Below, piece after piece: positions 13,831-23,644 of a stretch of DNA of 64,000 nt. The notes below the pieces were generated by a model. It made no database searches. It saw only the letters and a program-made list of their open reading frames with translations, and was not told where the DNA came from. Numbering within the stretch: position 1 is the stretch's first letter; each line of letters starts with the position of its first letter. The DNA is taken from assembly GCA_973895155.1 (NCBI GenBank), contig OZ316898.1:10044001-10108000 (forward strand). The letters run 5' to 3'. The position numbers were made by a program, and so were the translations under genes. The DNA is from Marsupella aquatica (Eukaryota > Marchantiophyta).

Positions 13831-16600
13831 TAATTATTAGATCTCCTACCTCATGGATTCGTTCCCAGATTTGTCCCTAGGTAGGACACCTTCATTTTTT
13901 GACCGTATGATATATATTTAAGAGTCAATGAGAATGCTTTGTACTGCTACTCGAAAAGGGGGAGGGGTAACCCTTGGAGTGACCTCAGATGTGAAGGAAA
14001 ATCATAGTATTTGTATGCCCTCTCTCTTTGTAAAACCTGCACTCGTATTGGCTCAAACATTTTGATAGCACATCTGTGCTCCTTGCTCCCGGCCCATGGA
14101 GCCCAGTCCTTATAAAGCCCGGATGGACTAGCAGGTTGTTTGTGAAGCTCAAACTGACTACCAACCCTTGGAAATGGAGCAAATGATCTCGAAAAACTTT
14201 CAAGCTCAGGAAAATTGATGCTCCCATGGACTGAACCCATGACCCATGCAACCCCCATGGACAGTGACACCTTTATTTACACCTTCACCAGTGACACCCT
14301 TATAGTCTGTTCTTCAATATCTACATGATAACCAACTTAATCAGCTCTTCTTGGGCTCATTGGGAGAGGCTTGAAAAGCTGTTTTCAAACAGTGTAACAT
14401 TTCTATTTGTCAGGTGGGACGAATGAGGAGACTTATGAATTTCTCAAACTCAGTCCAATGCTCCCTATTCACACTTTCTGTTTCCCAATTTTGAGCAGCT
14501 AACTTTTGCATTATCTCCATCAATATACAAGAGGAACTATTTATGGACCCCCATGAGAGGTCCATTCCAAAATCCCTGGCACCAGAGAATGCCACATCAA
14601 CAACAGCCACACCAACAAGACTCGTCAATTTTGTGAATCAAATTTATAGTTTTCATTCGTGTTTGCGTCAATTTGGGTGTAACTTTTGGGACACCATGCC
14701 ATAAAAATAAATGTAAAACATTAGAAATGCAAAGAGCAAGAGAGGTAAAACTATCACTATGTAACCGTCTTAGTTACGTATCCAGGTATAAAAATTAAAT
14801 TTAAAAACTATTTTCATATAATAAACAATGACTAATAACTAACTTGGTAACTTCCTTGTTAAAAGATAACTACAATAGCACATGGAGTAAGATTTCCGGC
14901 TTTTTGCAAACTGCCAGTTATGGTTGGAACTTGAAATCAACAAACTGATACAATTCACAACTTAAGTTAAAGCTAATATCCAATGCATTATTTTTACTCA
15001 AACAAAGCCTAAAAAATGTAGCCAGGGGGTCCACGGACTAATTTTGGGGGGTTTGTTAGAACTGGCTTGGGAATATCTTCCAGTCTATAATAGTGTCAAA
15101 TTTTGTTAAGAACTGATGGACCACAAATTTCCAAAATGACTGTTTGGTTTTCTTGCCACCATTTTACTCTTTGGTGTAATCTGTTCTCTATGAGCTGAAA
15201 AGAGGGTTTGCAGAAGTCCATCTTGGTTGCAAAGTTCACCCAAGCATTGTGGCAAATGCGGAGGTCCATTTGAGCTTCAATTTTGGCAACTTCTCTCCTT
15301 TCCCTGAAAATAATAGTTTCTATAAGAAAATTGTTTATGTATTGAATGTGAACTATTAGATTCTTGAGATTTGAGGAGAACCCTTAGATCTCACCTTCTC
15401 ACCTAGTCTACGTAATGCTCCCAACAATGAGATGTATGTTTTTTTTGTATTGGGTCGCAATAGCATTTTTGAGGAAAGATTTAGGAAATGCATTGCATGG
15501 AAAAAATGGGTGATGGGTGTCCGGCCACTACTAGGGTTAACTTGGGTCTTGGCAAGTGAGGTCATTCTAGCTTGGGTCAGGACCAGGTGGCAACTAGGTT
15601 GGGTACATAGTAGGTTAGAAGAGGCATTCATTCAACCAAATGAATTAAAGGTGTACAGTAGCTGACAACTTTTACTAAGAGGACAATAGGAGTGCAAGAA
15701 TTGACAGAAAGTACCTCATATCAATTTGGCCATCAATAACATAAGGATAGTTCTCAGAATGCAGCCCCCCTTACCTCTCCGTACCCCTACCCCAAGCTCT
15801 CCTCAATGCAAAGTGTTAAACAAATCAATAGTGCAGAAATATGTGAGCTCCTTACTATAGATTTCATGAAGTCTTACTTCTCACAATCTTGTTCACATGG
15901 CAAGCTGACTTTGTAAAACATGTAAGACCCCCAACAACCTTCAGTCATTCAGGCAAACCAGTTTTGTAACCCAACTTTGAGATCCCTCTATAGGGCATAG
16001 TTGACAAGCCTCCATCACAATACTATCATTGCACAGATGTGTAATTTATGATATACAAAAAACTCAAGTCTAAGTTTGGACTTCCTATGCAAATCAATTC
16101 AGTTCTTATATCATGAATTAAAAATACAATTTAGGAAAAAAAATACAATTTAGGTTTGGACCTCCTGTGCAACTTAGGTTAGTTACTCTGGATAAATTCA
16201 AGTTCTGAGCTCTCCTACATTTTGGGGGAGTAGGGGGATTGAAATGCAATAGTTTTACCCACAAGATAAATGCACTGATCAAGACTACCCCACTTCCAGA
16301 TTGGGGAAAAGGCCCGGGAACAAAAAATATTGTACTATAATACTGATACAAAGAGGAGTACAAGTCAAAATAGCTTAGTCTTGTTAATTGAATTCCTATC
16401 AAAATTATGTTGATCCTCCCAAGTAGTTGTGGCCAAGGGAGAGACCACAAGCCAACCCAGTATGAAGAAACAACAGTAATAAAACACACTCTTTAATATG
16501 GTACATAAGCCATTCACTGATAATTGGAGCACTTCCCTTATCTATTGGTACCAGTTATTTACATTGCCGCTAGTTGACTTTATTTCAACTTTCCTGCTTC
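13831..16600. other. Long intergenic stretch
   Basis: No convincing coding sequence, RNA gene or transposon terminus is visible. Open frames near 13947-14270 and 15432-15665 have no recognisable domain or homology. The right end probably contains the 3' untranslated region of the minus-strand gene that begins at 18193. Confidence 0.5.
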
Positions 16601-18193
16601 TTATGATGCAGTTCTACTAGAGAGGTCTTCTTCGTGTAAATCATACTCAAAAAGCGTCCCAATAGATTTTGATGTTGTTTTGAGTACTCCAATCAGACGG
16701 TAATGCATACCCTTTGAGGAGACATTGTTTCTCCCGTCATATCCAATTGACAAACTTTGAGATGACTTGTGTTGGATACTTGTGGGCCCTTCTCTTCTCC
16801 TATTTTGCTCCTTCAGCTTATCTGAATGGAACCTAGGCCTTTCTTGCAATTGCCTCCTTGAAATTGAGCTGAATTGCCCATAAATGTTTCCAGGTAGTCT
16901 CAAGCTCTTATGCGAAGTGGAATTTCTCAAGCTAACAGTCTGATAGCATTTCTGAAGCCTTTCATGACTGGAAGTAGAGATTACTTCAAGTTTAGCCTTC
17001 TTTAGACTAGATGGTTGTGTTGGTAATGTACGCTGCTCACGAAATCCATATCTATTTTTGTGTCCATTACAAAACTCAAGCTTGTGAGGATTTATGTTTG
17101 TTCGAAAGGCGTTAGCATTCTTCCGTGGAGATTGCAAACATAAATCATGTCTCCTACTGAGATTTGTTCCCCATTCATGATTGAGTTCTGGTTGATGTGT
17201 GAATCCAAAAGTGTCATTCCTTTCTTTTCTTCGATTAGTTTTGTTACCACCTTGAAAACTAGCACTGTGAAACACATTGCCTGACTGAGAACTTTTGGAT
17301 CCTTGAGTTTGTTTAACATGACTTATAGAGGGATTGCCTTCAAACCCATCTGTCAATCTTTCATGGTTGAAATCACTTTGAGATTCGGTACTCTCTATTT
17401 GTTTGATGGATGGATGGATTAAATTTATTTTATTTCTACATATATTGGTACTATCAGCTTTCTGTACATTTTTAGAGTTGAAACTCACTTTGAGGTGATT
17501 TGTCGGTGCAGACCCAAAAGATGATTTAGGTTTCATGGAGTATTCTGTAGAACTTTGTCCAGTGGGTATGATGCTTTCACCCTCTTCTTTCTGAATCTTC
17601 TCACTGTGGGAATCCACATGAAAGCAATCCTCATGTGAAGGTTGGCAGAATTGGGCTTGCTCAATGTGAAACTTCTCATAGAATTTGGTCTCACTTGTAA
17701 CATTGCTGGATTGTCTCCTTTCCTTGGCGTGCTCTTCACTTAGTCTTATCTGTGGTAAGTCCTCAGGTAAAGGTTGAACTGGTTCTTTAGTTGCAGCAAT
17801 TGCATCGTAGTCTATATAACTTTGAGTAGGTTTTTCTTGAATCATGGGTTGAGTACCTCCTTTTGAAGGAACAAGATCTTGATCATCCTGATTTGAAGGA
17901 TGTAGAAGTAAATCATCATCTATGCTAGATGTTGTCGCTATTGTATCAGTGTACTGAGGATTGTGTCTCATACTTGGTTGCCCATTTGAGTGGTGTGACT
18001 CAAAATGCAAGCTGTTCTCTGCAATATCTGGGATGTCATAGGCCTCTTCAATTGGTTGAACTTGTCGGGGTTCTCCGAAGTATCTTTGCTGCAAAAAAAC
18101 AATCAAAACAGCTATGGCAACAACTGATATTACAAATCCAACCTTTTGCAGAAAAGAATTTTGAAGTATCTTATTCAGAAAAGCCAAAACCAT
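16601..18193 (-). CDS. Hypothetical protein with one N-terminal membrane segment (530 aa)
   Basis: A single uninterrupted frame of 530 codons starts at a true ATG (18193) and ends in TAA. Residues about 13-35 (FLQKVGFVISVVAIAVLIVF and onward) form one hydrophobic helix, so the product could be a signal-anchor protein with the rest on one side of a membrane. The remainder is rich in Ser, Gln, Asn, His and Lys, predicted largely disordered, and ends in an acidic stretch (FEYDLHEEDL). I recognise no domain. The length, the start codon and the helix placed exactly at the N-terminus argue against a chance frame in DNA this AT-rich. A conserved neighbour or an additional exon was not found. It could be a lineage-specific protein or part of a larger spliced gene. 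Confidence 0.6.
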   Translation of the reverse strand: MVLAFLNKILQNSFLQKVGFVISVVAIAVLIVFLQQRYFGEPRQVQPIEEAYDIPDIAENSLHFESHHSNGQPSMRHNPQYTDTIATTSSIDDDLLLHPSNQDDQDLVPSKGGTQPMIQEKPTQSYIDYDAIAATKEPVQPLPEDLPQIRLSEEHAKERRQSSNVTSETKFYEKFHIEQAQFCQPSHEDCFHVDSHSEKIQKEEGESIIPTGQSSTEYSMKPKSSFGSAPTNHLKVSFNSKNVQKADSTNICRNKINLIHPSIKQIESTESQSDFNHERLTDGFEGNPSISHVKQTQGSKSSQSGNVFHSASFQGGNKTNRRKERNDTFGFTHQPELNHEWGTNLSRRHDLCLQSPRKNANAFRTNINPHKLEFCNGHKNRYGFREQRTLPTQPSSLKKAKLEVISTSSHERLQKCYQTVSLRNSTSHKSLRLPGNIYGQFSSISRRQLQERPRFHSDKLKEQNRRREGPTSIQHKSSQSLSIGYDGRNNVSSKGMHYRLIGVLKTTSKSIGTLFEYDLHEEDLSSRTAS

Positions 18194-19830
18194 ATTGATA
18201 TTTATCTGTTCTCATATGCCAAAACTCTATACAAAATTGTGAACTATACTAGTCAGTGCTTAGGAGTGTTACTGACGAATATGCACACAATATCTGTAGT
18301 GAATGTTCTTGTAATGGATGAATTTAGACCACAGACAGCTCATATTCTAGTTAACCTTCAACAAATTTATATCATAGAATGGGGTTGATTGATAGATTCC
18401 ATAAAGATTTTGTTCATGCACAAGAGAAGATACCCTTACAAGCCCAAAATTCTAGGTGCTAATTTTGAGGAGGGTGATAACAATTCTATTAGCTGAAATG
18501 TGAGTTGAGCTTTCCTTCAGTACACCATTCTTCTCATCCAAATCATAAATCAAACAAGTTAGAAAAACATAACTATTGCAACTTGGGACATGTTGACAGC
18601 TCCTAATGAACTTCCACTAATATATCTTTCCATGAACATAATTAAATTTATACTTTCCTGAAAACATGGATATCCAGTTTAAACTGTACAAAATTTCAGC
18701 AGGCTTCACATCTCCAAATTCTCAACATTGTGTGGTGGACATGCATTCCTTAAGTGTCTAGCTCAAACCTCTCTACCTAGTAAGATTTTTAGGAGTATGG
18801 TAGACTATTTTGTTCATATCTTTGTTCTCTAAATTGACTAAGTCATCCTGGATTGCATCTTACTCTCCTCTTCCAACTTAGTGCAGACAGACTAAAAGTT
18901 AGCTTCTATAGTGAATATATAGAAGAAATCAAGAGTGCACAACATATAGTCTGGGTCTTCCTTGGATCTCATTAACTTTGCCTTCCTTAATTTTTGCATG
19001 TTTGCGCCACCATTCTATAGAAAGATAATGTTGCCTGCAATAGTAGAATAAAGGACCAGGCTTTCACATTCTTACTGGTACATTCTTAATGGGTTCTTCT
19101 TTGGCAAAAAATTAGTTCAATTGAGCTCAAAATTATGAATGAACACATGTAGATTCACTTAAGAAACTTTTCAGTTTGTTGTTCAATCCAATCTAAGATT
19201 CATCTCAAAGGTACGAGCTAGATCCCCGGCTAGACCGAGACAGGTCAAACATTCTAATCACACCTATGTTGCCTCACACTACTTTTGCTATACAGGTGCA
19301 CAACGAGGTTATTTCTTGACTTCACTGATGACACATCTGAGAAACTAATACTAGAGCATAAAATTGACTGTCCAACAAGATACGCAGTGCCTCAAAAGAC
19401 TTTACAACTGAAGAAACCCTGAAAGGAATACTGAAATGAAAGTGGGTCTTTAATGGGGACTTTGACCTAAACAGGCTAGATGTGAGGGAATTCTGGAAAC
19501 AGTGGAATCTACTTTCAATGAATTGGCTGTGGGTGCAGATGTTGTTGCCATACTCATGTTTTGGTACTTACCATGACCCCAACATGCCATCTGTAGATTT
19601 ACACAACTTTGGTAAATCTTTCATCCATGTTGTGCCTGGGATAACTGAAACAAGTCCTAATCAAATCCTAATCAAACAAAATGAAGAGATAGCAAACTGT
19701 TTTTGACAGCCTCTATGCCTAACAGTAAGTTTCTGAAGTCAAAATGTCTGAGCCTAACCACAAGTTTCTGAGGTCAAGCTCATCTTCCTCCATGATGTAA
19801 ACAAGCCCCAACCTCACAAAGGCAATCAAG
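18194..19830. other. Intergenic, nothing recognised
   Basis: This AT-rich DNA shows no supported gene or repeat. It probably contains the promoter of the hypothetical gene to its left near 18.2-18.6 kb. Confidence 0.45.
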
Positions 19831-20157
19831 ATGGGAAAAGTTCAATATACGGATGAGCTTGCGCACAGATTGTACAAACATGTGCTTTGGACACAACCGA
19901 ACTATGGTTATTCTCCAGATGTGTTTTGGGAGCTATTTGACAGGATGCCAAATGCTGTGATGGAGGACATTGATCCAAACTCTCGAGCTAATATTTTACC
20001 ACATGAGTATATGGAGCTAGAAGGTGTTGACCCGCAAGGCTTTGCTGAGCATAATGTTTTCCCACTGAGCTCCTTCCAATATGAAGAAGTCTCGCTTCTG
20101 GTTTTCCATTGCCACAAAGACAAGAGTTCATTGTGTAACCTGTGTTTGAACAGATGA
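19831..20157 (+). CDS. Doubtful small ORF or gene fragment (108 aa)
   Basis: The frame starts with an ATG and has protein-like composition for about 85 codons: ELAHRLYKHVLWTQPNYGY, then DVFWELFDRMPNAV and NILPHEYMELEGVDPQGF. The amino-acid balance is unlike the surrounding AT-rich noise, with well-spaced Trp, Tyr and Pro. The last 20 or so residues, rich in Cys and His, may be read-through past a lost splice site. I do not recognise a family. It may be one exon of a gene, a transposon remnant or chance. Confidence 0.3.
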   Translation: MGKVQYTDELAHRLYKHVLWTQPNYGYSPDVFWELFDRMPNAVMEDIDPNSRANILPHEYMELEGVDPQGFAEHNVFPLSSFQYEEVSLLVFHCHKDKSSLCNLCLNR

Positions 20158-22259
20158 ACACGACTTCAATGAAGCTATGGTGATTAGCTGAATTTTTTCT
20201 TAGAGAGCATCTGTGGAGGGGTACCAAAGGAGGATAGGCAGCATAGCTAGCAGGCAGTAAATTCAAACAGAATAAACCTAGTTGGAACACTTTGGGAATG
20301 GTTAAAGTCTGTAACTCAATGTTCATTAATTAATGATAGTTACCTTACTCTAATCATCCCTAAAGGTGGGTAGGAGTGCACCCTTATGTTACTTTTAAAA
20401 ACTCACCTTGGAAATCAACTCAGGAAGTTTTATGAGACTTCAATAATTGAAATTGCTGAGCATACCAAGCAACATGGTAGACTGACTTAGGTTGTAGAGT
20501 GCATTCCATGTAATTCATATATGACAAAGTACGCTAAAACCACGGGCGAGCTGGCTAGGGAGTGTCAGGGCCGCATGTTGTGTTTGTATATCTTTTGCCA
20601 AAATGATATGAAAATGGGTAAATGGGTGGCATTTGCTAAAAGTCTCACAACTAGTCTTTCTTTCCCCAAAAAGGCAATTTACTGAAAATGATGCTTGGAT
20701 GGACTTAGGGGTATAGTTGTGCATGATGTTGTGAGAGACACTCTTGCCTAGCTCCTCTTCAAGACTTTGATTTAACGGAGATGAGTAGTGGTGCTTGTTT
20801 TGCCTGGTTGTCCGTTGCAAATTAAGATTATGCGTTGAGCTTGCACCGCACACATTACAAATGACAGACGTACCTTGGCTGGTGTTTTTGTAGTCAACTC
20901 TTTGTGTCACAATATCATCATGATAGGTAGGCCAACAACAGCCAAAAGAGAATAAATATGTAGGATGAGCCTCATCTAATAGCCTCCTTCCCCTTGCAAT
21001 TGAGATATTTGGAGACCCTATCAATACTTTGATGAGCTCCATGGAGAGATAGCTTGAGGCTTTTGTGCACACTCTGGTTCCATAGGACAGCCACTATCCA
21101 TTTTGACAATGCACTTCTGGAAATGGATTTTGGTGACACTCCAACATGCTCAAGCCTGAGTGATCCATTGTAGTGCTCTAGCAGTGGGTATCAGTGTGTC
21201 TTAGTAGAGTCTTGCCCCCAATAAAGGACATCCATGTCCCACTTGCAGACTTAGTTATGACAAGACATGTGAACCATTTGATCATCACACTATTGCTGTG
21301 ATAGATCTTATTTCTTGGTTTTCCTCTTTCTAGGTTATAGGGTTTCCATTGCCCTCTTGTTTTGAGTTTCATGTTTGTCCTCTCCATATCTCTTTTGCTT
21401 TTACTCCAACTAGCCCCATGACCTGTTCCTTGAAGGTAAACAAATTATGAAGAAAAATCTTGCACAATAAAATTTGTATGCTATTTTGGATTGCCCCATC
21501 CCCTTGTTTTTTGTCCATCTTTATTTAGAGTCAATTTCACTTTTGTCAATCCTCATTAAAAATGTTAACTTTATTGAACCTTATTATAAGTTTTGTCTGT
21601 ATTAGGAGTTACCAATCTAGAGGCTTCACTCTAGACCTAGGCCCTTAAGAGTAGACTTCAGTTAGTGCCTTTATAGTAAGATGTGATTTGTCTGGTCCCT
21701 GTTGGTCAACTGTACTTTTCTTAACAAACTTATTAAACCCAAAACACACACAGGGACAACACATAGAGAGTATCATTTCCCCTTGAAACCGGAAGACAAT
21801 TCACTAGACTATTATCTTTGGAGCATCCAACACTCTAAGGTAGCTAAGGATATCGAGGGATCCAGCAAGGGCCCAGAGAGTGAGCAATAAACAAGGGTCT
21901 CAAAGTGGGCAACCAGGGGTTGAGGAGAACCATCCTCCCCCAACACACAACCCTACCCACACACACATATATACCCTCCACAGCCCTATGGGCCTATTTC
22001 ATGTGCCCCCACCTTGTCTTGCTTTAAGGCTTTTAGTAGTGGGGCTGGCCAGCCATTCTTACTCTAAATTTTTGAGGGCTTGTATCAAATGAAGAACAAC
22101 TGAGATTATTTCCATGTTGTTTGGAGGTTTGAGGGCAAAGCATTTTGAGGCTGATGAAACCCAGTGTGTATGAAGGGGAGTTGCAGCCCTTGCCCTTGAA
22201 ACTCCTGAAGTTCTGCCGTGAGGACTGGCTGCAGAGAGGGGTGAGGCAAGAAAGTCTAT
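20158..22259. other. Intergenic, nothing recognised
   Basis: An open minus-strand frame at 20515-21072 (185 codons) shows no domain and no coding-like composition. No repeats or transposon ends were identified. Confidence 0.45.
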
Positions 22260-22566
22260 TACAGTAAAAATCTGGCGCAAGGTCCATTTCGAGGGCCTAT
22301 TTTTTGGAGACCACCACCTGCAAGACGGCCCTGAGGACTTGAGATGCGAGCTACTGTAGCTCTAAACGCCTCTGTGTAGAGAGGGGAGTAAAAATCTGGC
22401 GCGAGGTCACTTCGAGGGCCTATTATTTGAAGACCACCTCATGCAAGACGGCCCTGAGTACTTCAGATGCGAGCTGGCTCGAAACGCCTATGTGTACAGG
22501 CGGGATTGAACCCGGGACCTCTCGGTTGCATGCTCATCCTCTGGCCAACTAACCGAAGCGAGTTTT
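22260..22566 (-). mobile_element. tRNA-derived SINE with a duplicated body
   Basis: On the minus strand the head (about 22566-22500) reads TTAGTTGGCCAGAGGATGAG and then GGTCCCGGGTTCAATCCCG, which look like RNA polymerase III A and B boxes. The body behind it, with CGAGGGCCTATT and GACGGCCCTGAG on the plus strand, is present twice (about 22265-22370 and 22386-22490). The same head recurs at 40.3 kb on the plus strand, showing that this is a dispersed family and not a working tRNA. The distal end is uncertain. Confidence 0.6.
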
Positions 22567-22677
22567 AATCGCGAGATCCGGTGGTTCCTAGCCAATTGAT
22601 CCAACTGCCAATCCAAACCACTCAAGTTTGCCCTAACCATCTCTGCGGAATGTCCTTGGCATCGAGTCGCTGGCAAT

Positions 22678-22771
22678 CTCGACCCACAAGTTGCGTTCGT
22701 CCGCTCGCTGCGTTCATTTGCTTTCTCGACCCACAAGTTGCGTTCGTCCGCTCGCTGCGTTCATTTGCTTT
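22678..22771. repeat. Perfect tandem duplication, 47-bp unit
   Basis: The unit starting CTCGACCCACAAGTTGCGTT and ending GCGTTCATTTGCTTT is present twice head to tail, with no differences seen. It must be a recent duplication. Confidence 0.9.
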
Positions 22772-22844
22772 TTGCTCCGAAACAGATTCATGGTAGAGGA
22801 TATGAACTTCGTCCATGATCACAATTTGGTAAACTTCCAGAGCA

Positions 22845-23100
22845 GGATTGAGTTCCTGGATGGTGTGTCCATGCTAAATTGCGAAAGGAGTCTCGAGTTT
22901 TGATCGATTGCTGATGTGAAGTTTGGAAAGGGGATTGAGTTCCTGATCGATTTTCGCTAAACGCAATCTGTGGCGTGGGAGTCAAACGGCGAAAGGAGGA
23001 TCGAGTTTGATGGATTGCTTATGTGAGGTTTGGAGAGAGGACTGACTTCCTGATCGATTTTCGCGAAGCGCAATCTGCGGCGTGGGAGTAAAGATTGAAA
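22845..23100. repeat. Diverged tandem repeat, about 120-bp unit, upstream of the ACB gene
   Basis: The words GATTGAGTTCCTGATCG, TTTTCGC(T/G)AA(A/G)CGCAATCTG, GGCGTGGGAGT and GGCGAAAGGAGGATCGAG recur two to three times in the same order. The array ends about 70 bp before the likely start codon at 23171, so it forms the 5' leader or promoter of that gene. Confidence 0.75.
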
Positions 23101-23170
23101 CGATGTGAGAGGAACTATCGGAAGACAGGCGGGCGAAACCGGAAAAAGAGCAGAAAGCAAAGGTAGATAT

Positions 23171-23644
23171 ATGGTGGTGAAGACAGAAGAAGGTGAGAGC
23201 AACATGAAGAAGCGGGAGGAGGAGAGCGGACGGAACAGCAGCAGCAGCGCCGAGAAGCAATGGCAATCGGCACAGCTCTTCACGGCGAAGGGGCCGTCGG
23301 CAACGCTCGAATACCTGGAAGAAGAGGTCCGAGCTCGGCTCTTCGCGTACAAGTCGCAAGGGCTGGACGGGCCGTGCCCTCCAGGGCAGGAACGAACCCT
23401 GGTGTCCGATCCCGCGCTGAGAAGGAGGCTGGAGGCATGGAAAGGGTTGGGAGGCATGTCCAAGGAGGAGGCAAAGAAGATGTTTGTGAATCTGCTCACA
23501 TCTGTGGTACCTGATTGGGAGGCATGGGATGACGTCCATGGCCAAGCCTTGAGGACGGCTCAGCAGGGCGAGGGAGGAGAGGCCGAAAGACTTCTCAAGG
23601 CTTTCCGGGACCGCACTGGCCTTCAACTGCGATCGAGATTGTAG
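23171..23644 (+). CDS. Small acyl-CoA-binding-domain-like protein (157 aa)
   Basis: ACB domains bind long-chain acyl-CoA esters and move or buffer them in the cytosol or at membranes. After a polar, Ser-rich leader of about 30 residues, the protein has LFAYKSQGLDGPC, then RRRLEAWKGLGGMSKEEAKK and a following FVNLL. This follows the ACB order LYxxYKQAT-G...KAKWxAW-GMSKEEAMxxYI. The YK pair and the AW-GMSKEEA block are kept. The lysine of KAKWxAW is replaced by arginine and the later tyrosine by phenylalanine, and the loop between helices 2 and 3 is unusual. The frame is open upstream, but the first ATG is at 23171. No intron is needed. The distant match makes ligand binding unproven. Confidence 0.6.
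   Translation: MVVKTEEGESNMKKREEESGRNSSSSAEKQWQSAQLFTAKGPSATLEYLEEEVRARLFAYKSQGLDGPCPPGQERTLVSDPALRRRLEAWKGLGGMSKEEAKKMFVNLLTSVVPDWEAWDDVHGQALRTAQQGEGGEAERLLKAFRDRTGLQLRSRL

Noticed and set aside
20515-21072. 185-codon minus-strand frame
   Set aside because: No domain, no coding-like composition, and no splice or leader context supports it.
22500-22566. Possible functional tRNA gene
   Set aside because: The A- and B-box-like words are there, but no acceptor stem closes the cloverleaf, and the head is followed by a SINE-like body and has a dispersed relative.
22957-23626. Two long minus-strand frames (180 and 214 codons)
   Set aside because: They are antisense to the ACB-domain gene and its GC-rich leader and have no domain of their own.
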